Shown one piece after another: positions 1-10,988 of a stretch of DNA of 64,000 nt. The position numbers were made by a program, and so were the translations under genes. The notes beneath the pieces are model-generated. The model searched no databases. It was not told where the DNA came from and worked only from the letters and a program-made list of their open reading frames with translations. Source of the stretch: Sphingomonas sp. (GTDB lineage: Bacteria; Pseudomonadota; Alphaproteobacteria; Sphingomonadales; Sphingomonadaceae); contig NZ_JACCSU010000045.1 in the NCBI RefSeq assembly GCF_013812825.1, positions 83,740 through 147,739 on the forward strand. The letters are read 5' to 3'. Each line of letters starts with the position of its first letter. Positions within the stretch are counted from its first letter, which is position 1.

Positions 1-2
1 TG

Positions 3-890
3 CGAATCGACGACGCCCGCGGCCGCTACATCCACTTCGCCAAGTCCACGTTCCCCGATCAGCTGCGGCTGGACGGGCTCAAGATCGTCATCGATTGCGC
101 CAATGGCGCCGCCTATCACGTCGCCCCCGAAGCGCTGTGGGAACTGGGCGCTGACGTCGTGCCACTCGGGGTCAGGCCCGACGGCATCAACATCAACGAC
201 GGCTGCGGCTCGACCCATCCCGAGGTGCTGCAAGCCAGGGTGATCGCGGAGAAAGCCGACATCGGGCTGGCGCTGGACGGGGATGCCGACCGGCTGATGG
301 TCGTCGACCAGAACGGACGGCTGGTCGACGGCGACCAGTTGATGGCGCTGATTGCACTACAGCGGAAGCGCACGGGCAAGCTCAAGGGCGGCTCGGTGGT
401 CGCCACGGTGATGTCGAACCTCGGGCTCGAGCGCCGGCTCGGCAAGGAGCGGGTCAAGCTGATCCGCACTCAGGTCGGCGACCGCTACGTGCTCGAGGCG
501 ATGCGCGAGACGGGCTGCAATGTCGGCGGCGAGCAGTCCGGCCACATCATCCTGACCGATTACACGACGACCGGCGATGGGCTGATCGCCGGGCTGCAGG
601 TGCTTGCCGTGCTGGTCGAGGAAGGCAAGCCGGCGAGCGAGGTTCTCAAGCAGTTCGATCCGGTTCCGCAGCTGCTGAAGAATGTTCGCTTCAACGGCGG
701 CGCGCCGCTCGATTCCAAGACGGTCAAGGCACGAATCGCCGCCGCCGAGGCCGAGCTCCACGGACACGGCCGGCTGCTGATCCGCAAATCGGGCACGGAG
801 CCGGTGATCCGGGTGATGGCGGAAGGCGACGACGAGGCGCTGGTCGAACGGCTGGTCGACGACATCTGCGACGCAGTCGCGGCCGCGTGA
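3..890 (+). CDS. glmM: Phosphoglucosamine mutase, C-terminal part (5' end outside window)
   Basis: Open frame from base 3 ([18 protein letters not shown]...[17 protein letters not shown]...GEQSGHIIL...[15 protein letters not shown]), typical GlmM motifs. Confidence 0.96.
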   Translation, partial: RIDDARGRYIHFAKSTFPDQLRLDGLKIVIDCANGAAYHVAPEALWELGADVVPLGVRPDGININDGCGSTHPEVLQARVIAEKADIGLALDGDADRLMVVDQNGRLVDGDQLMALIALQRKRTGKLKGGSVVATVMSNLGLERRLGKERVKLIRTQVGDRYVLEAMRETGCNVGGEQSGHIILTDYTTTGDGLIAGLQVLAVLVEEGKPASEVLKQFDPVPQLLKNVRFNGGAPLDSKTVKARIAAAEAELHGHGRLLIRKSGTEPVIRVMAEGDDEALVERLVDDICDAVAAA

Positions 891-2059
891 TCCCCCGAAT
901 CCTCATCATCGCCGGCTCCGACTCGGGCGGCGGCGCGGGGATTCAGGCCGACATCAAGACCGTGACCATGCTCGGCGGCCACGCGATGACGGCGGTGACC
1001 GCGATCACCGCCCAGAACACGCTCGGAGTCACCGCCATTCACCCGGTGCCGGCCGAGGTCATTTTGGCGCAGATCGACGCGGTCGTCAGCGACATCGGTG
1101 TCGATGCCGTCAAGATCGGGATGATCGGCAGCGCGTTCGCCGCCGACCAGGTCGCGCAGCGCCTCCAGCAGCTCCGCCAGGAACAGGCCGAGCTGCCGAT
1201 CGTGTTCGACCCGGTGATGGTCGCAACCAGCGGCGCGGCGCTCGCCGACGAGGCGACGGTTGCGGCTTTCGCCAAGCTGATGGACGTCGCCACCCTCGCA
1301 ACGCCCAACCTGCCCGAGCTGTCGCGGCTGACCCAGGAAGAGGACCCGGTCGCGGCCGCCCTGCACCTGGTGTCCGACCATGGCTGCGCGGTGCTGATCA
1401 AGGGCGGCCATGAGGAAGGCGACGCGCTCGCCGACGCCCTCATCGAGACCGACAACATGACCAGCTGGCAGGGCAAGCGAATCGACACCACCAGCACCCA
1501 CGGCACCGGCTGCTCGCTGGCCAGCGCGATCGCCTTGTTCCTTGGCCAGGGGGCGTCCCTGGCCGACGCGGTGGCGCGAGCGCGAGAATTTGTCCGGGTC
1601 GCGCTGCACGCCGCTCCCGGCCTTGGCGGCGGCGCCGGCCCAATCGGGCAGGGCGATGTCCGGCTCGACGTCGGCGCCGGCCCGCGGCTCAACCAGGTGA
1701 CGGTGACGGTCAACGATTTCGCCAAGGCGGTCGAATTCTACCGGCGGATTGGGGTCAAGCAGATCGTCCACAGCGTCGAGAACGGTTACGCCCGCTTCGA
1801 GACGGCGGGCGGCGCGACCCTGTCCATCCAGTGCGATCCCGAGGAGAAGATTTCAGCGACGACCGCCATCTATCTCGAGTGCGACGACCTCGACGAGCGC
1901 GTCGAGAAGCTCGCGCGGAGCGGGGTTCCGTTCGAGCACGGGCCGCGCGACCAGCCGTGGATGTGGCGTGAAGCGAGGCTGCGCGACCCCGATGGCAACA
2001 TCATCTTCCTCTACAAGGCCGGCGAGGCGCGCCGTTTCCCGCCTTGGCGAATCGACTGA
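887..2059 (+). CDS. thiD: Hydroxymethylpyrimidine/phosphomethylpyrimidine kinase fused to C-terminal VOC/glyoxalase-like domain
   Basis: N-terminal ThiD motifs ([30 protein letters not shown]); C-terminal ~125 aa is VOC-like ([23 protein letters not shown]...[15 protein letters not shown]), one uninterrupted frame. Confidence 0.93.
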   Translation: MIPRILIIAGSDSGGGAGIQADIKTVTMLGGHAMTAVTAITAQNTLGVTAIHPVPAEVILAQIDAVVSDIGVDAVKIGMIGSAFAADQVAQRLQQLRQEQAELPIVFDPVMVATSGAALADEATVAAFAKLMDVATLATPNLPELSRLTQEEDPVAAALHLVSDHGCAVLIKGGHEEGDALADALIETDNMTSWQGKRIDTTSTHGTGCSLASAIALFLGQGASLADAVARAREFVRVALHAAPGLGGGAGPIGQGDVRLDVGAGPRLNQVTVTVNDFAKAVEFYRRIGVKQIVHSVENGYARFETAGGATLSIQCDPEEKISATTAIYLECDDLDERVEKLARSGVPFEHGPRDQPWMWREARLRDPDGNIIFLYKAGEARRFPPWRID

Positions 2060-2120
2060 TCCACAGTTTTTTCGCCGGCCCTCTGGCGGCTCCCGGCGAG
2101 CGCCCATAAGCTGTGCCCTC

Positions 2121-2789
2121 ATGGGCAGGCCGTGCTTCAAGATCGAACTCGATTACCCGGAGCCGCTGGCCGGCGTCGACGAGGCGGGCTGCGCTCCGCT
2201 CGCCGGGCCGGTCGTCGCCGCGGCCGTGATCCTCGATCGCAAATGCTTCCCGCGCGGGATCGACGATTCCAAGAACCTGCCGATCGACAAACGCGAGTCG
2301 ATCCACGCCCGGCTGGTCAAGTGCGCGGTGATCGGCGTCGGCATTGCCAGCGTCGAGGAGATCGACACCCTGAACATCTACTGGGCGCGGATGCTGGCGA
2401 TGACTCGCGCGGTCGAGGCGCTCGGGGTCGATCCGGCGTGGATCCTGGTCGACGGCAACGCCTGCCCGCGCTGGCAGCGGCCGTCACGGGCGATCGTCGC
2501 CGGCGACGCCCGCTGCCGGTCGATCGCCGCCGCCTCGATCGTCGCCAAGGTCACTCGCGATCGGCTGATGGCCGAGCGGGCGCGCGATTATCCGGGCTAC
2601 GGCTGGGAAACGAATCGGGGTTACGGAACGCCCGAGCACTACCGCGGGCTGGAAGCGCTTGGAGTGACTCCGCTGCACCGGCGAAGCTTTGCACCGGTGC
2701 GCGAAATGCTGTCCCGCCATGCCCAGCCCGAGCTGGCGCTGCAGGAATGCCCACCGGCGAGTCCTTTGAGTCACACCACCACCTGTTGA
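2121..2789 (+). CDS. rnhB: Ribonuclease HII
   Basis: GVDEAGCAPLAGPVVAAAVIL, DDSKNL, ILVDGN, SIAAASIVAKVTRDRLM; ATG at 2121 inside longer ORF. Confidence 0.93.
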   Translation: MGRPCFKIELDYPEPLAGVDEAGCAPLAGPVVAAAVILDRKCFPRGIDDSKNLPIDKRESIHARLVKCAVIGVGIASVEEIDTLNIYWARMLAMTRAVEALGVDPAWILVDGNACPRWQRPSRAIVAGDARCRSIAAASIVAKVTRDRLMAERARDYPGYGWETNRGYGTPEHYRGLEALGVTPLHRRSFAPVREMLSRHAQPELALQECPPASPLSHTTTC

Positions 2790-2908
2790 GCCTCTTGCAC
2801 CTGCGATAACGCAAGATGTTGTGCCGGAGGCGTTACGAACCTCTCGGCGACCGTCCTGTTTCCGGACCTCCGTTAACCTCTCCGCGCTTGACCCGGACTC
2901 CCCCCTGA

Positions 2909-4078
<1,170 letters not shown>

Positions 4079-4144
4079 AGGGTTGCGCCGCCGCCTGTTC
4101 CAGACAAGATGCGGCGCTCAATTCACGACCGAAAGTCATCGTCG

Positions 4145-5092
4145 ATGCGACTAGCGCCTGCCGGCTTTGTGGTGGCGGCACTCGCCCTTGCGGTGCTCCC
4201 CACGGCGGCCGCGCCAGCCCAGCCACAGGATGGCCAGCCCGCCAGGATGACTGCCGATTGGGGAGCCGTGCTGGCCCCGCCGGCTCAGCAGCTCTCGGAC
4301 CATCGCCGGATCCATGCGGCGCTTCGCTCTCTCAAGCCGCAACGCAAGGGCGTGGTCGACGCCTATGTCGTCGTCGTCGCGCTCGATTCCGATCCGGTGT
4401 TCAACCGCGAAGCTCGCGAAACGGGAAGGGTGCTCTCCCGACGGTTCGCGGCCGACGGACGGACCATCGTGCTGGCCGCCGATGAGGGCGATTCAAAAGG
4501 TCACGCGCCCGGCTCGCTCAATCACCTCGCGCTGGCGCTGGCCGCGTCCGCGGAGGCCATGGACCGCAACGAGGACGTGCTCGTGCTCTACAGCACCAGC
4601 CACGGTCATCCGCTCGGCGGGCTGCTTTACAAGGATTCGAAGCGCGGGATCGGCGCGGTTCCGCCGGCAAAGCTCGCCCAGCTGATCGGCGCGCTCGGCT
4701 TCCGGAACCGGCTGCTGATTCTCCAGGCTTGTTATTCCGGCCAGTTTGTCCCGGCCCTGGCGGCAGAGGGCACGATCGTCGCCACGGCGGCAGCCGCCGA
4801 CCGCCCTTCCTTCGGCTGCAGTCCAGGCAATGACTGGACGCTTTACGGCCACGCGCTGATCAATGTCGCGATGCGCGAGCCGCAGCCGCTGGAGGCGCAG
4901 TTTCGACGCGCGGCCGAGATCGTCGTCGAAGCGGAACAGCGGGCCGGCCTTCCGGCCTCCGACCCGCAGCTCAGCATCGGCGGAGCGACATCGGGCTGGC
5001 TGAAGGCGCTGGAGGCGCGCGCCCCGAAAACCGCAACCAGGCCGGTCGGGGAGGGGCCCGCCGATGTCGCGGAGCTGAGCCGAACCCAATGA
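4145..5092 (+). CDS. Secreted C13 (legumain-like) family peptidase
   Basis: Signal peptide MRLAPAGFVVAALALAVLPTAAA; catalytic-type STSHGHP (His) and LILQACYSGQF (Cys) motifs. Confidence 0.8.
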   Translation: MRLAPAGFVVAALALAVLPTAAAPAQPQDGQPARMTADWGAVLAPPAQQLSDHRRIHAALRSLKPQRKGVVDAYVVVVALDSDPVFNREARETGRVLSRRFAADGRTIVLAADEGDSKGHAPGSLNHLALALAASAEAMDRNEDVLVLYSTSHGHPLGGLLYKDSKRGIGAVPPAKLAQLIGALGFRNRLLILQACYSGQFVPALAAEGTIVATAAAADRPSFGCSPGNDWTLYGHALINVAMREPQPLEAQFRRAAEIVVEAEQRAGLPASDPQLSIGGATSGWLKALEARAPKTATRPVGEGPADVAELSRTQ

Positions 5093-6159
5093 GACAGCTG
5101 ATTAGCCCGACGGGCTTCGTCGATTCGCCGTTCGGGCACGACGGCAAGGTCGCCCAGCTCGCCGGCGGCCTGTGCTGGTTCAGCGCGGTCGAGCTGCTGA
5201 GCGTCGAGGGCAGCAAAAGGGTCGCGAGCGAGCTGGTGCCCGTCGAGCAGCTCGAACGGCGGCTCGACGAGCCGGGGGCGGCGCAGTGGCAGGCGCTGAC
5301 CGGCAATCGGGCGCCGCTCCAGTTGGGCGAGCGAACGGTGCGCCTCGACCAGCCGCAGGTGATGGGCGTGCTCAACGTCACGCCCGACAGCTTTTCCGAC
5401 GGCGGCCGATTTGCCGATGCCAGTGCCGCGGCGGAGTCGGGCGCCGACATGGCGGCGGAGGGCGCGGCGATCATCGACGTCGGCGGCGAATCGACCCGGC
5501 CGGGTGCCAAGCCGGTGTGGGCGGGCGACGAGACCGAGCGGGTGGTTCCGGTGATCCGCCAGCTTGCGGCAAGCGGCGCGGCGGTGTCGATCGACACCCG
5601 CAAGTCCGAGGTGATGACGGCTGCGCTCGGCGCCGGCGCTCGGCTGGTCAACGACGTCTCGGCGCTGACCTTCGACCCCCGCTCGGCCGAGCTTGTCGCC
5701 GCCGCGGGCGTGCCGGTGGTCCTGATGCATCACCAGGGCAGCCCGGAGACCATGCAGGATTCGCCGAGCTACGACGACGTGCTGGTTGAGGTCTATCAGT
5801 GGCTCGAACAGCGGATCGCGGCGGCGGAAGGCGCCGGAATCGCCCGTCCAAACATCCTCGTCGATCCCGGCTTCGGCTTCGGCAAGACCGTCGCCCACAA
5901 CCTCGAGCTGATGAACGGGCTCGCGCTGTTCCACTCGCTCGGTTGCCCGATCGTGCTTGGAGCGAGTCGCAAGCGGACCATCGGCGCCTTGTCGGGCGAG
6001 GCTGCGGCGGACAAGCGCCTCGGCGGCAGCATCGTCCTGGCAGTGAAGGCGGCCGAGCAGGGCGTCCAGATCATCCGCACTCACGATGTGTTCGAGACCG
6101 TTCAGGCGCTCAAGGTGTGGCGCGGCCTTCGGGACCAGGCTTTGACGCCTCGGGTCTGA
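5089..6159 (+). CDS. folP: Dihydropteroate synthase with N-terminal extension
   Basis: QVMGVLNVTPDSFSDGG, GGESTRPGA, LVNDVSAL, DPGFGFGKT. Confidence 0.95.
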   Translation: MRQLISPTGFVDSPFGHDGKVAQLAGGLCWFSAVELLSVEGSKRVASELVPVEQLERRLDEPGAAQWQALTGNRAPLQLGERTVRLDQPQVMGVLNVTPDSFSDGGRFADASAAAESGADMAAEGAAIIDVGGESTRPGAKPVWAGDETERVVPVIRQLAASGAAVSIDTRKSEVMTAALGAGARLVNDVSALTFDPRSAELVAAAGVPVVLMHHQGSPETMQDSPSYDDVLVEVYQWLEQRIAAAEGAGIARPNILVDPGFGFGKTVAHNLELMNGLALFHSLGCPIVLGASRKRTIGALSGEAAADKRLGGSIVLAVKAAEQGVQIIRTHDVFETVQALKVWRGLRDQALTPRV

Positions 6160-6925
6160 ACGTCCCGGGTTTGAAGGCAACCAGGATCGGGCCAAGCGGG
6201 ACGGTGACGTCGCGGCGGTGATTGGCCGGATCCCACAAGGCGCTCACCGCGCCGTCGAAGAAAAGAGCGTCGCGGCATTTGAGCCGGTCGCGGAAAAAAC
6301 GCGCGAATTTGCCCAGGGAGACCGGGTCCTCGCTGATGACGAAGAGCGGCCGGCCGTCGGGCGCGATGCCGACCCCGTTGCGGATGTGGCGCGAACTGCC
6401 GTCGTGGTCGAACGCCGGATGGAGCTTGCCGCCAATCACCAGCATTGGGCCCGACTGGGTCGCGATCCGGGTGTCGGGCGAGGGTTTCCAATCGGCGGTG
6501 GTGACGATCTCCGAGCGGCCGTCGCCGCGCACCTGGAAGACCCCGTTGGGCATCAGATGGAAATTGCCGCCGCCCTTTCGCCGGTTGATCGCCCGGACCT
6601 GGCGGCCCTCGACGATCGCCAGGCCGATCGGGCGGCCGTCCTCGCCGTACATGCCCGCGTTCATGGCGAAGGCAACTCGGCCGGCGCGGGCGCCCAGCTT
6701 CGACTCGAGATCGGCGAACCGGCGAACCGGAGTCTCGTTGCGGGCCGCCGCGGCCAGCTCGATCCGGCCGCCGCCGGCGTCGCAGACTGTGAAGCGGTCG
6801 TCTTCGAAGATTTGCTGGTTGCAGGGATTATGGGCCGCGATGGCGGTGGGGGCCGCGGGCGCTTTGGAGTCGGCGTCGCCGCAGGCGACGAGCAGGTAGA
6901 GCAGGGGCAGAACTGCGCTTCGCAT
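6110..6925 (-). CDS. Phosphodiester glycosidase family (DUF2233-like) lipoprotein
   Basis: Lipobox LLVACGD; FAMNAGMYGEDGRPIGLAIVEG, GNFHLMPNGVF, ATQSGPMLVIGG, FFDGAVSALWD. Confidence 0.8.
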   Translation of the reverse strand: MRSAVLPLLYLLVACGDADSKAPAAPTAIAAHNPCNQQIFEDDRFTVCDAGGGRIELAAAARNETPVRRFADLESKLGARAGRVAFAMNAGMYGEDGRPIGLAIVEGRQVRAINRRKGGGNFHLMPNGVFQVRGDGRSEIVTTADWKPSPDTRIATQSGPMLVIGGKLHPAFDHDGSSRHIRNGVGIAPDGRPLFVISEDPVSLGKFARFFRDRLKCRDALFFDGAVSALWDPANHRRDVTVPLGPILVAFKPGTFRPEASKPGPEGRATP

Positions 6926-6942
6926 GATGCGAAGCTAGCGGT

Positions 6943-8394
6943 TCAGGCGGCGGTGTCGATGCCGAGCTCGCCAAGCTTGCGGTAAAGCGTCGAGCGGCCG
7001 ATCCCGAGCCGCCGCGCGACCTCGGTCATTCGGCCGCGATAATGGCCGATCGCGAGGCGGATGATGTCGGCCTCGATCTCTTCGAGCGGCCGCAAATGCC
7101 CGTCGTTGCGGTACAAGGTGACCGACGGGGCGCCGGCGATCGCTTCGTCGCTCTTCGACTGGGTGATCTCGGGCGCGAAATCGTTGCGGCGGCCGCTGAA
7201 TCGCGACTGGATCGCGATGTGCGGGAAATCCTCGGCGGTGAGCGAGTTGCCCTGACAATGTAGGCCGGCGCGGAACAGGACTCCGGCGAGCTGGCGGACG
7301 TTGCCCGGCCAGCCGTAGCGCATCAGCACCGCCAGCGCGTCATTGCCGATCGGCAGCGGGCGCAGCTTGGCCTGATCCGCGAATCGCGCGAGCAGATGCC
7401 GGGCGAGCGCCGGGATATCGCCGCTTCGGTCGCGCAGCGGCGGCAAGGTGACGACGGTGGCGCCAATCCGCTCGGTCAGGCCCTCGTCGAATTCCGGCGG
7501 CAGCGGCCGGCTGGTCGTCGCGATGACTCGAACGTCGACCGAATTGCTGCCGTTGCACCCGACCGGGCGCACTTCGCCGGTAGCCAGCACCCGGTCGAGC
7601 ATTTGCTGGGTTTCGGACGGAAGCGCGGCGATCTCGTCGAGCAACAGGGTGCCCCCGTCCGCCTCGACGATCTTGCCCGTCTTGGCTCCAAAAGCACCCG
7701 GGAATGCGCCCTTTTCGTGGCCGAAGAGCTGACTGTCGATGATGTTGGCGGGAATCGCCTTGCAGTCGACGGTGACCAGCGGCCCCTTGGCGCGCAGGCT
7801 CGCCGCGTGGATGGCGCGGGCGAACGTCTCCTTGCCGGTGCCGGGCTCGCCGACAATCAGGATCGGCAGCCGGTTGCGGGCCGCCTTGGCAGCGACCGCA
7901 AGGGTCGCTCGGAAATCGGGCGCTGCACCGACCAGTTGCTCGAGCGACAGGTCCGGAGCGAGCTTCTCGGTCACCGGGGCCAGCTCACCGGCCGCCCGGC
8001 GGCGATCGGAATTGACTGCCAGCGCCTCCAGAAGCCGCTCCTGGACGACCGGGCGGCTGAGGAAATCGGTTGCTCCGGCGCGCATCGCCTCGACCGCGAC
8101 GGCGACCGATTCTCCGTCGGCGACGACGATAATCGGCAGATTTTCGCGGCACGAGCGAAGATCGGCGATCAGGCCCGGGCCCACCTCCGGGTCCCAGTTG
8201 CCGATCAGGGCCGCCTGGACCTCGCTCCCGTGCTGGCCCTGGAGCAATCCGACGGCGGTCTCGCTGCAGGCAGCCCCGACGACGCTCCAGCCGGCGCGCC
8301 CGGCGATCGCCGACACCAGCCGCCGCTCGTCGGGGTCGGCGTCCAGCAACAACAGCGACCGCGTACGGTTCTCGATGATCCGTTCCGGTTTCAT
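6943..8394 (-). CDS. NtrC/DctD-like sigma-54 AAA+ response regulator with degenerate receiver and GAFPGA loop
   Basis: GEPGTGKE Walker A, GGTLLLDEIAALP Walker B, RYGWPGNVRQLAG, C-terminal Fis-type HTH; start MKPERII at 8394. Confidence 0.88.
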   Translation of the reverse strand: MKPERIIENRTRSLLLLDADPDERRLVSAIAGRAGWSVVGAACSETAVGLLQGQHGSEVQAALIGNWDPEVGPGLIADLRSCRENLPIIVVADGESVAVAVEAMRAGATDFLSRPVVQERLLEALAVNSDRRRAAGELAPVTEKLAPDLSLEQLVGAAPDFRATLAVAAKAARNRLPILIVGEPGTGKETFARAIHAASLRAKGPLVTVDCKAIPANIIDSQLFGHEKGAFPGAFGAKTGKIVEADGGTLLLDEIAALPSETQQMLDRVLATGEVRPVGCNGSNSVDVRVIATTSRPLPPEFDEGLTERIGATVVTLPPLRDRSGDIPALARHLLARFADQAKLRPLPIGNDALAVLMRYGWPGNVRQLAGVLFRAGLHCQGNSLTAEDFPHIAIQSRFSGRRNDFAPEITQSKSDEAIAGAPSVTLYRNDGHLRPLEEIEADIIRLAIGHYRGRMTEVARRLGIGRSTLYRKLGELGIDTAA

Positions 8395-8502
8395 CCCGAG
8401 ACTTGTAGCCGCGAGGAGTAAAGGCGCGCTTAAAGGCTTGGGCGCGCTGGACCGGCTTGTTATGGGGCTGTGCCGCAGCACGCAGCCTAACCGGGGAGCA
8501 AC

Positions 8503-8652
8503 ATGGCCGAAGACGAGTCGATCCTGGTCAATCCTCCGACCCAGGACGTCGCCCACCACGTCCGCGATTACTCGCGCTTCACCCAGCTTCTGAAATGGGG
8601 CGCGATCATCTCGTTCATTACGGCGCTCTTCGTCATGATGATCATCAGCTAG
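8503..8652 (+). CDS. aa3-type cytochrome c oxidase subunit IV-like small membrane protein
   Basis: MAEDESILVNPPTQDVAHHVRDYSRFTQLLKWGAIISFITALFVMMIIS, directly upstream of pntAA; RBS-like ccggggagcaac. Confidence 0.75.
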   Translation: MAEDESILVNPPTQDVAHHVRDYSRFTQLLKWGAIISFITALFVMMIIS

Positions 8653-8684
8653 GCCGCATTCCAGCCGATGAAATCCACCCGCCG

Positions 8685-9809
8685 ATGAAAATCGCGATTC
8701 TCAAGGAGCGCGCGCCCGGGGAGACCCGCTGCGCCGCGATTCCGGAGACGGTGAGGAAGTTCGCCGCGTTGGGCGCCGACGTCGCGGTCGAGAGCGGAAC
8801 GGGCGACAAGGCGCTGATTTCCGACCAGGATTTCGAAGCGGCTGGAGCCAAGGTCGGCCCACGGGCGGAGGTGCTCAAGGGCGCCGAAGCGATTTTGTGC
8901 GTGACCGGCCCCGATCCCGCGCAGCTGGACGGAGCGGAGCAAGGCGCGCTGCTGGTCGGTGGCCTCGACCCGGCGGGGCGGCGCGAAGCGATCGCCGGCT
9001 ATGCCGCCGCCGGACTCGAGGCGCTGGCGATGGAATGGATGCCGCGCATTTCCCGGGCCCAGTCGATGGACATCCTGTCGTCCCAGTCGAACCTCGCCGG
9101 CTACAAGGCGGTGATCGCGGCGGCCGCGGCCTACGGACGGGCGCTGCCGATGATGATGACCGCGGCGGGCACGGTCAGCGCCGCCAAGGTCTTCGTCATG
9201 GGCGTCGGGGTGGCCGGGCTGCAGGCGATCGCGACCGCTCGCCGGCTGGGAGCGCAGGTCAGCGCCACCGACGTGCGCTCAGCCACCCGCGAGCAGATCC
9301 TGTCGCTGGGCGCAAAGCCGGTCTTCGTCGAGAATGTCGCCGGCATCGAGGGCGAGGGCGCGGGCGGCTATGCCACGGAGATGTCGGAGGAATATCAAAA
9401 GGCGCAGGCCGAACTGGTGTCGAGCCACATCGCCAAGCAGGACATCGTCATCACCACCGCACTGATCCCGGGCAAGCCGGCGCCGCGGCTGATCAGCGAT
9501 GCGCAGCTGGCGACCATGCGGGCGGGGAGCATCGTCGTCGACCTCGCCGCCGAGGCTGGCGGCAATGTCGAAGGCTGCGTCGCCGGCGAGCGGGCGCGGC
9601 GTCATGACGTCACCATCATCGGCGCCAGCAATCTCGCCCGCAGCCTGCCGGCGGACGCGTCGGCGCTGTTCTCGCGCAATGTCTACAATTTCCTCAGCGC
9701 CTTCTGGGACAAGGAGGCCAACCGCCCGCTGCTCCCGGACGACGACGAGCTGGTCCAGGGCATCCGGCTGACCCGCGGCGGCAAGGTGGTCCACGAGCGG
9801 TTGGCCTAG
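8685..9809 (+). CDS. pntAA: NAD(P) transhydrogenase subunit alpha part 1
   Basis: MKIAILKERAPGETRCAAIPETVRKF..., NLAGYKAVI, VMGVGVAGLQAIATARRLGA. Confidence 0.95.
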   Translation: MKIAILKERAPGETRCAAIPETVRKFAALGADVAVESGTGDKALISDQDFEAAGAKVGPRAEVLKGAEAILCVTGPDPAQLDGAEQGALLVGGLDPAGRREAIAGYAAAGLEALAMEWMPRISRAQSMDILSSQSNLAGYKAVIAAAAAYGRALPMMMTAAGTVSAAKVFVMGVGVAGLQAIATARRLGAQVSATDVRSATREQILSLGAKPVFVENVAGIEGEGAGGYATEMSEEYQKAQAELVSSHIAKQDIVITTALIPGKPAPRLISDAQLATMRAGSIVVDLAAEAGGNVEGCVAGERARRHDVTIIGASNLARSLPADASALFSRNVYNFLSAFWDKEANRPLLPDDDELVQGIRLTRGGKVVHERLA

Positions 9810-10294
9810 GCGGCGGGGCCAGGCTCCTCATCGCGCAAGCGGCAGAGATCGACCCAGCGGCGTCCGACCAGCTCGAACAGGCGCTCGGGAGTCAGTCGCA
9901 CCGAGGCATTGAGCGACCCGGCCGCGGGATAGATGCAGTCGAACGGCCGCAGGCTGAGGTCGAGGTAGACGGGGAGGGGAGTCGCGAGGCCGAACGGGCA
10001 GACGCCGCCGATCGGGTGGCCGGTGAGCGCCAGCGTCTCCTCCGGGCCCAGCATGCGCGGCCGGGCGCCGAACTCGGCCTTGCACTTGGCATTGTCGAGC
10101 CGGGCGTCGCCGCGCGCGACCAGCAGGAACACCTCGTCTCCGGCACGAACCGCCAGAGTCTTGGCGATCCGCGCCGGTTCGACGCCCAGAGCCAGGGCCG
10201 CGGCGTCGACCGTAGCGGTGCTTTGCGCGACCTCGATCAGTTCGACGTCAGGCGCGTGCGCGGCCAGCCACATGCGGGCCGATTCAAGGCTCAT
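9806..10294 (-). CDS. YbaK/EbsC-family aminoacyl-tRNA deacylase
   Basis: ALGVEPARIAKTLAVRAGDEVFLLVARGDARLDNAK...GHPIGGVCPFGL. Confidence 0.88.
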   Translation of the reverse strand: MSLESARMWLAAHAPDVELIEVAQSTATVDAAALALGVEPARIAKTLAVRAGDEVFLLVARGDARLDNAKCKAEFGARPRMLGPEETLALTGHPIGGVCPFGLATPLPVYLDLSLRPFDCIYPAAGSLNASVRLTPERLFELVGRRWVDLCRLRDEEPGPAA

Positions 10295-10311
10295 CGCAAT
10301 GGCTCAAGCCA

Positions 10312-10734
10312 TCATTCCCCGGCGAGATGCACGATGATCTGTCGCGGCGACGGCTCGCGGCGGTGTTCGAACAGATAAATGCCTTGCCAGGTGCCGAGCA
10401 TCATCCGGCCGGACTGGACCGGGATCGCCAGCTGGGTCTGGGTGAGCGCCGCGCGCAGGTGCGCCGGCATGTCGTCCGGCCCCTCGTCGTTGTGGGCATA
10501 GGCCGACGGATTTTCGGGCGCGATCCGCGCGAAATAGGCTTCGAGGTCGCTGCGCGCCGCCAGCGCCGCATTCTCCTGGATGAGCAGGGAGGCCGAGGTA
10601 TGGCGGCAGAACAGGGTCAGCAGCCCATCGCCGATCTCCTGCGTCGAAAGCCAGGCCGCGACCTTCGGCGTGATCTCGTAGAGTCCCTGTCCCTGAGCCT
10701 CGACGGTGATGGTCCCGAGCGAATGGCGCAGCAT
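10312..10734 (-). CDS. YjbQ family protein (secondary thiamine-phosphate synthase)
   Basis: LLTLFCRHTSASLLIQENA, HNDEGPDDMPAHLRAALTQTQLAIPV, GTWQGIYLFEHR. Confidence 0.92.
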   Translation of the reverse strand: MLRHSLGTITVEAQGQGLYEITPKVAAWLSTQEIGDGLLTLFCRHTSASLLIQENAALAARSDLEAYFARIAPENPSAYAHNDEGPDDMPAHLRAALTQTQLAIPVQSGRMMLGTWQGIYLFEHRREPSPRQIIVHLAGE

Positions 10735-10960
10735 TCCGCCCGACTAGTCCAATGTCGCAGGCAGGGCCAGCGGCTCGAATCCGGGGAAACGCACAGCCGA
10801 GTCGTGATCGCAACGACCGGACAGACGGCCGCCGCTTCGATCAGGAGCGAGGCATGCACGCCAGCGCACAACCGACGCCAGGCAGGCGGGCAGCAGGACG
10901 CACGAAAGCGTCCGCTGATTCGCGGACGCTTCGTCTATCACCTTGAAAAATCAGCGTGAA

Positions 10961-10979
10961 AGGGGCGACAAGCGCCCCT
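10961..10979 (-). terminator. Candidate hairpin terminator downstream of the 27-aa ORF
   Basis: aggggcg-acaag-cgcccct stem-loop 9 nt past the stop codon of the minus-strand sORF; only weak T tracts follow. Confidence 0.45.
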
Positions 10980-10988
10980 CGGTCGCGC

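Noticed and set aside
10902-10934. Hairpin acgaaagcgtccgc/gcggacgcttcgt considered as a separate ncRNA
   Set aside because: More simply a second terminator-like stem downstream of the Trp-rich sORF; no independent promoter seen
10744-10941. 65-aa minus-strand ORF upstream of yjbQ-like gene
   Set aside because: No RBS, family or conserved feature recognisable; overlaps other frames equally open
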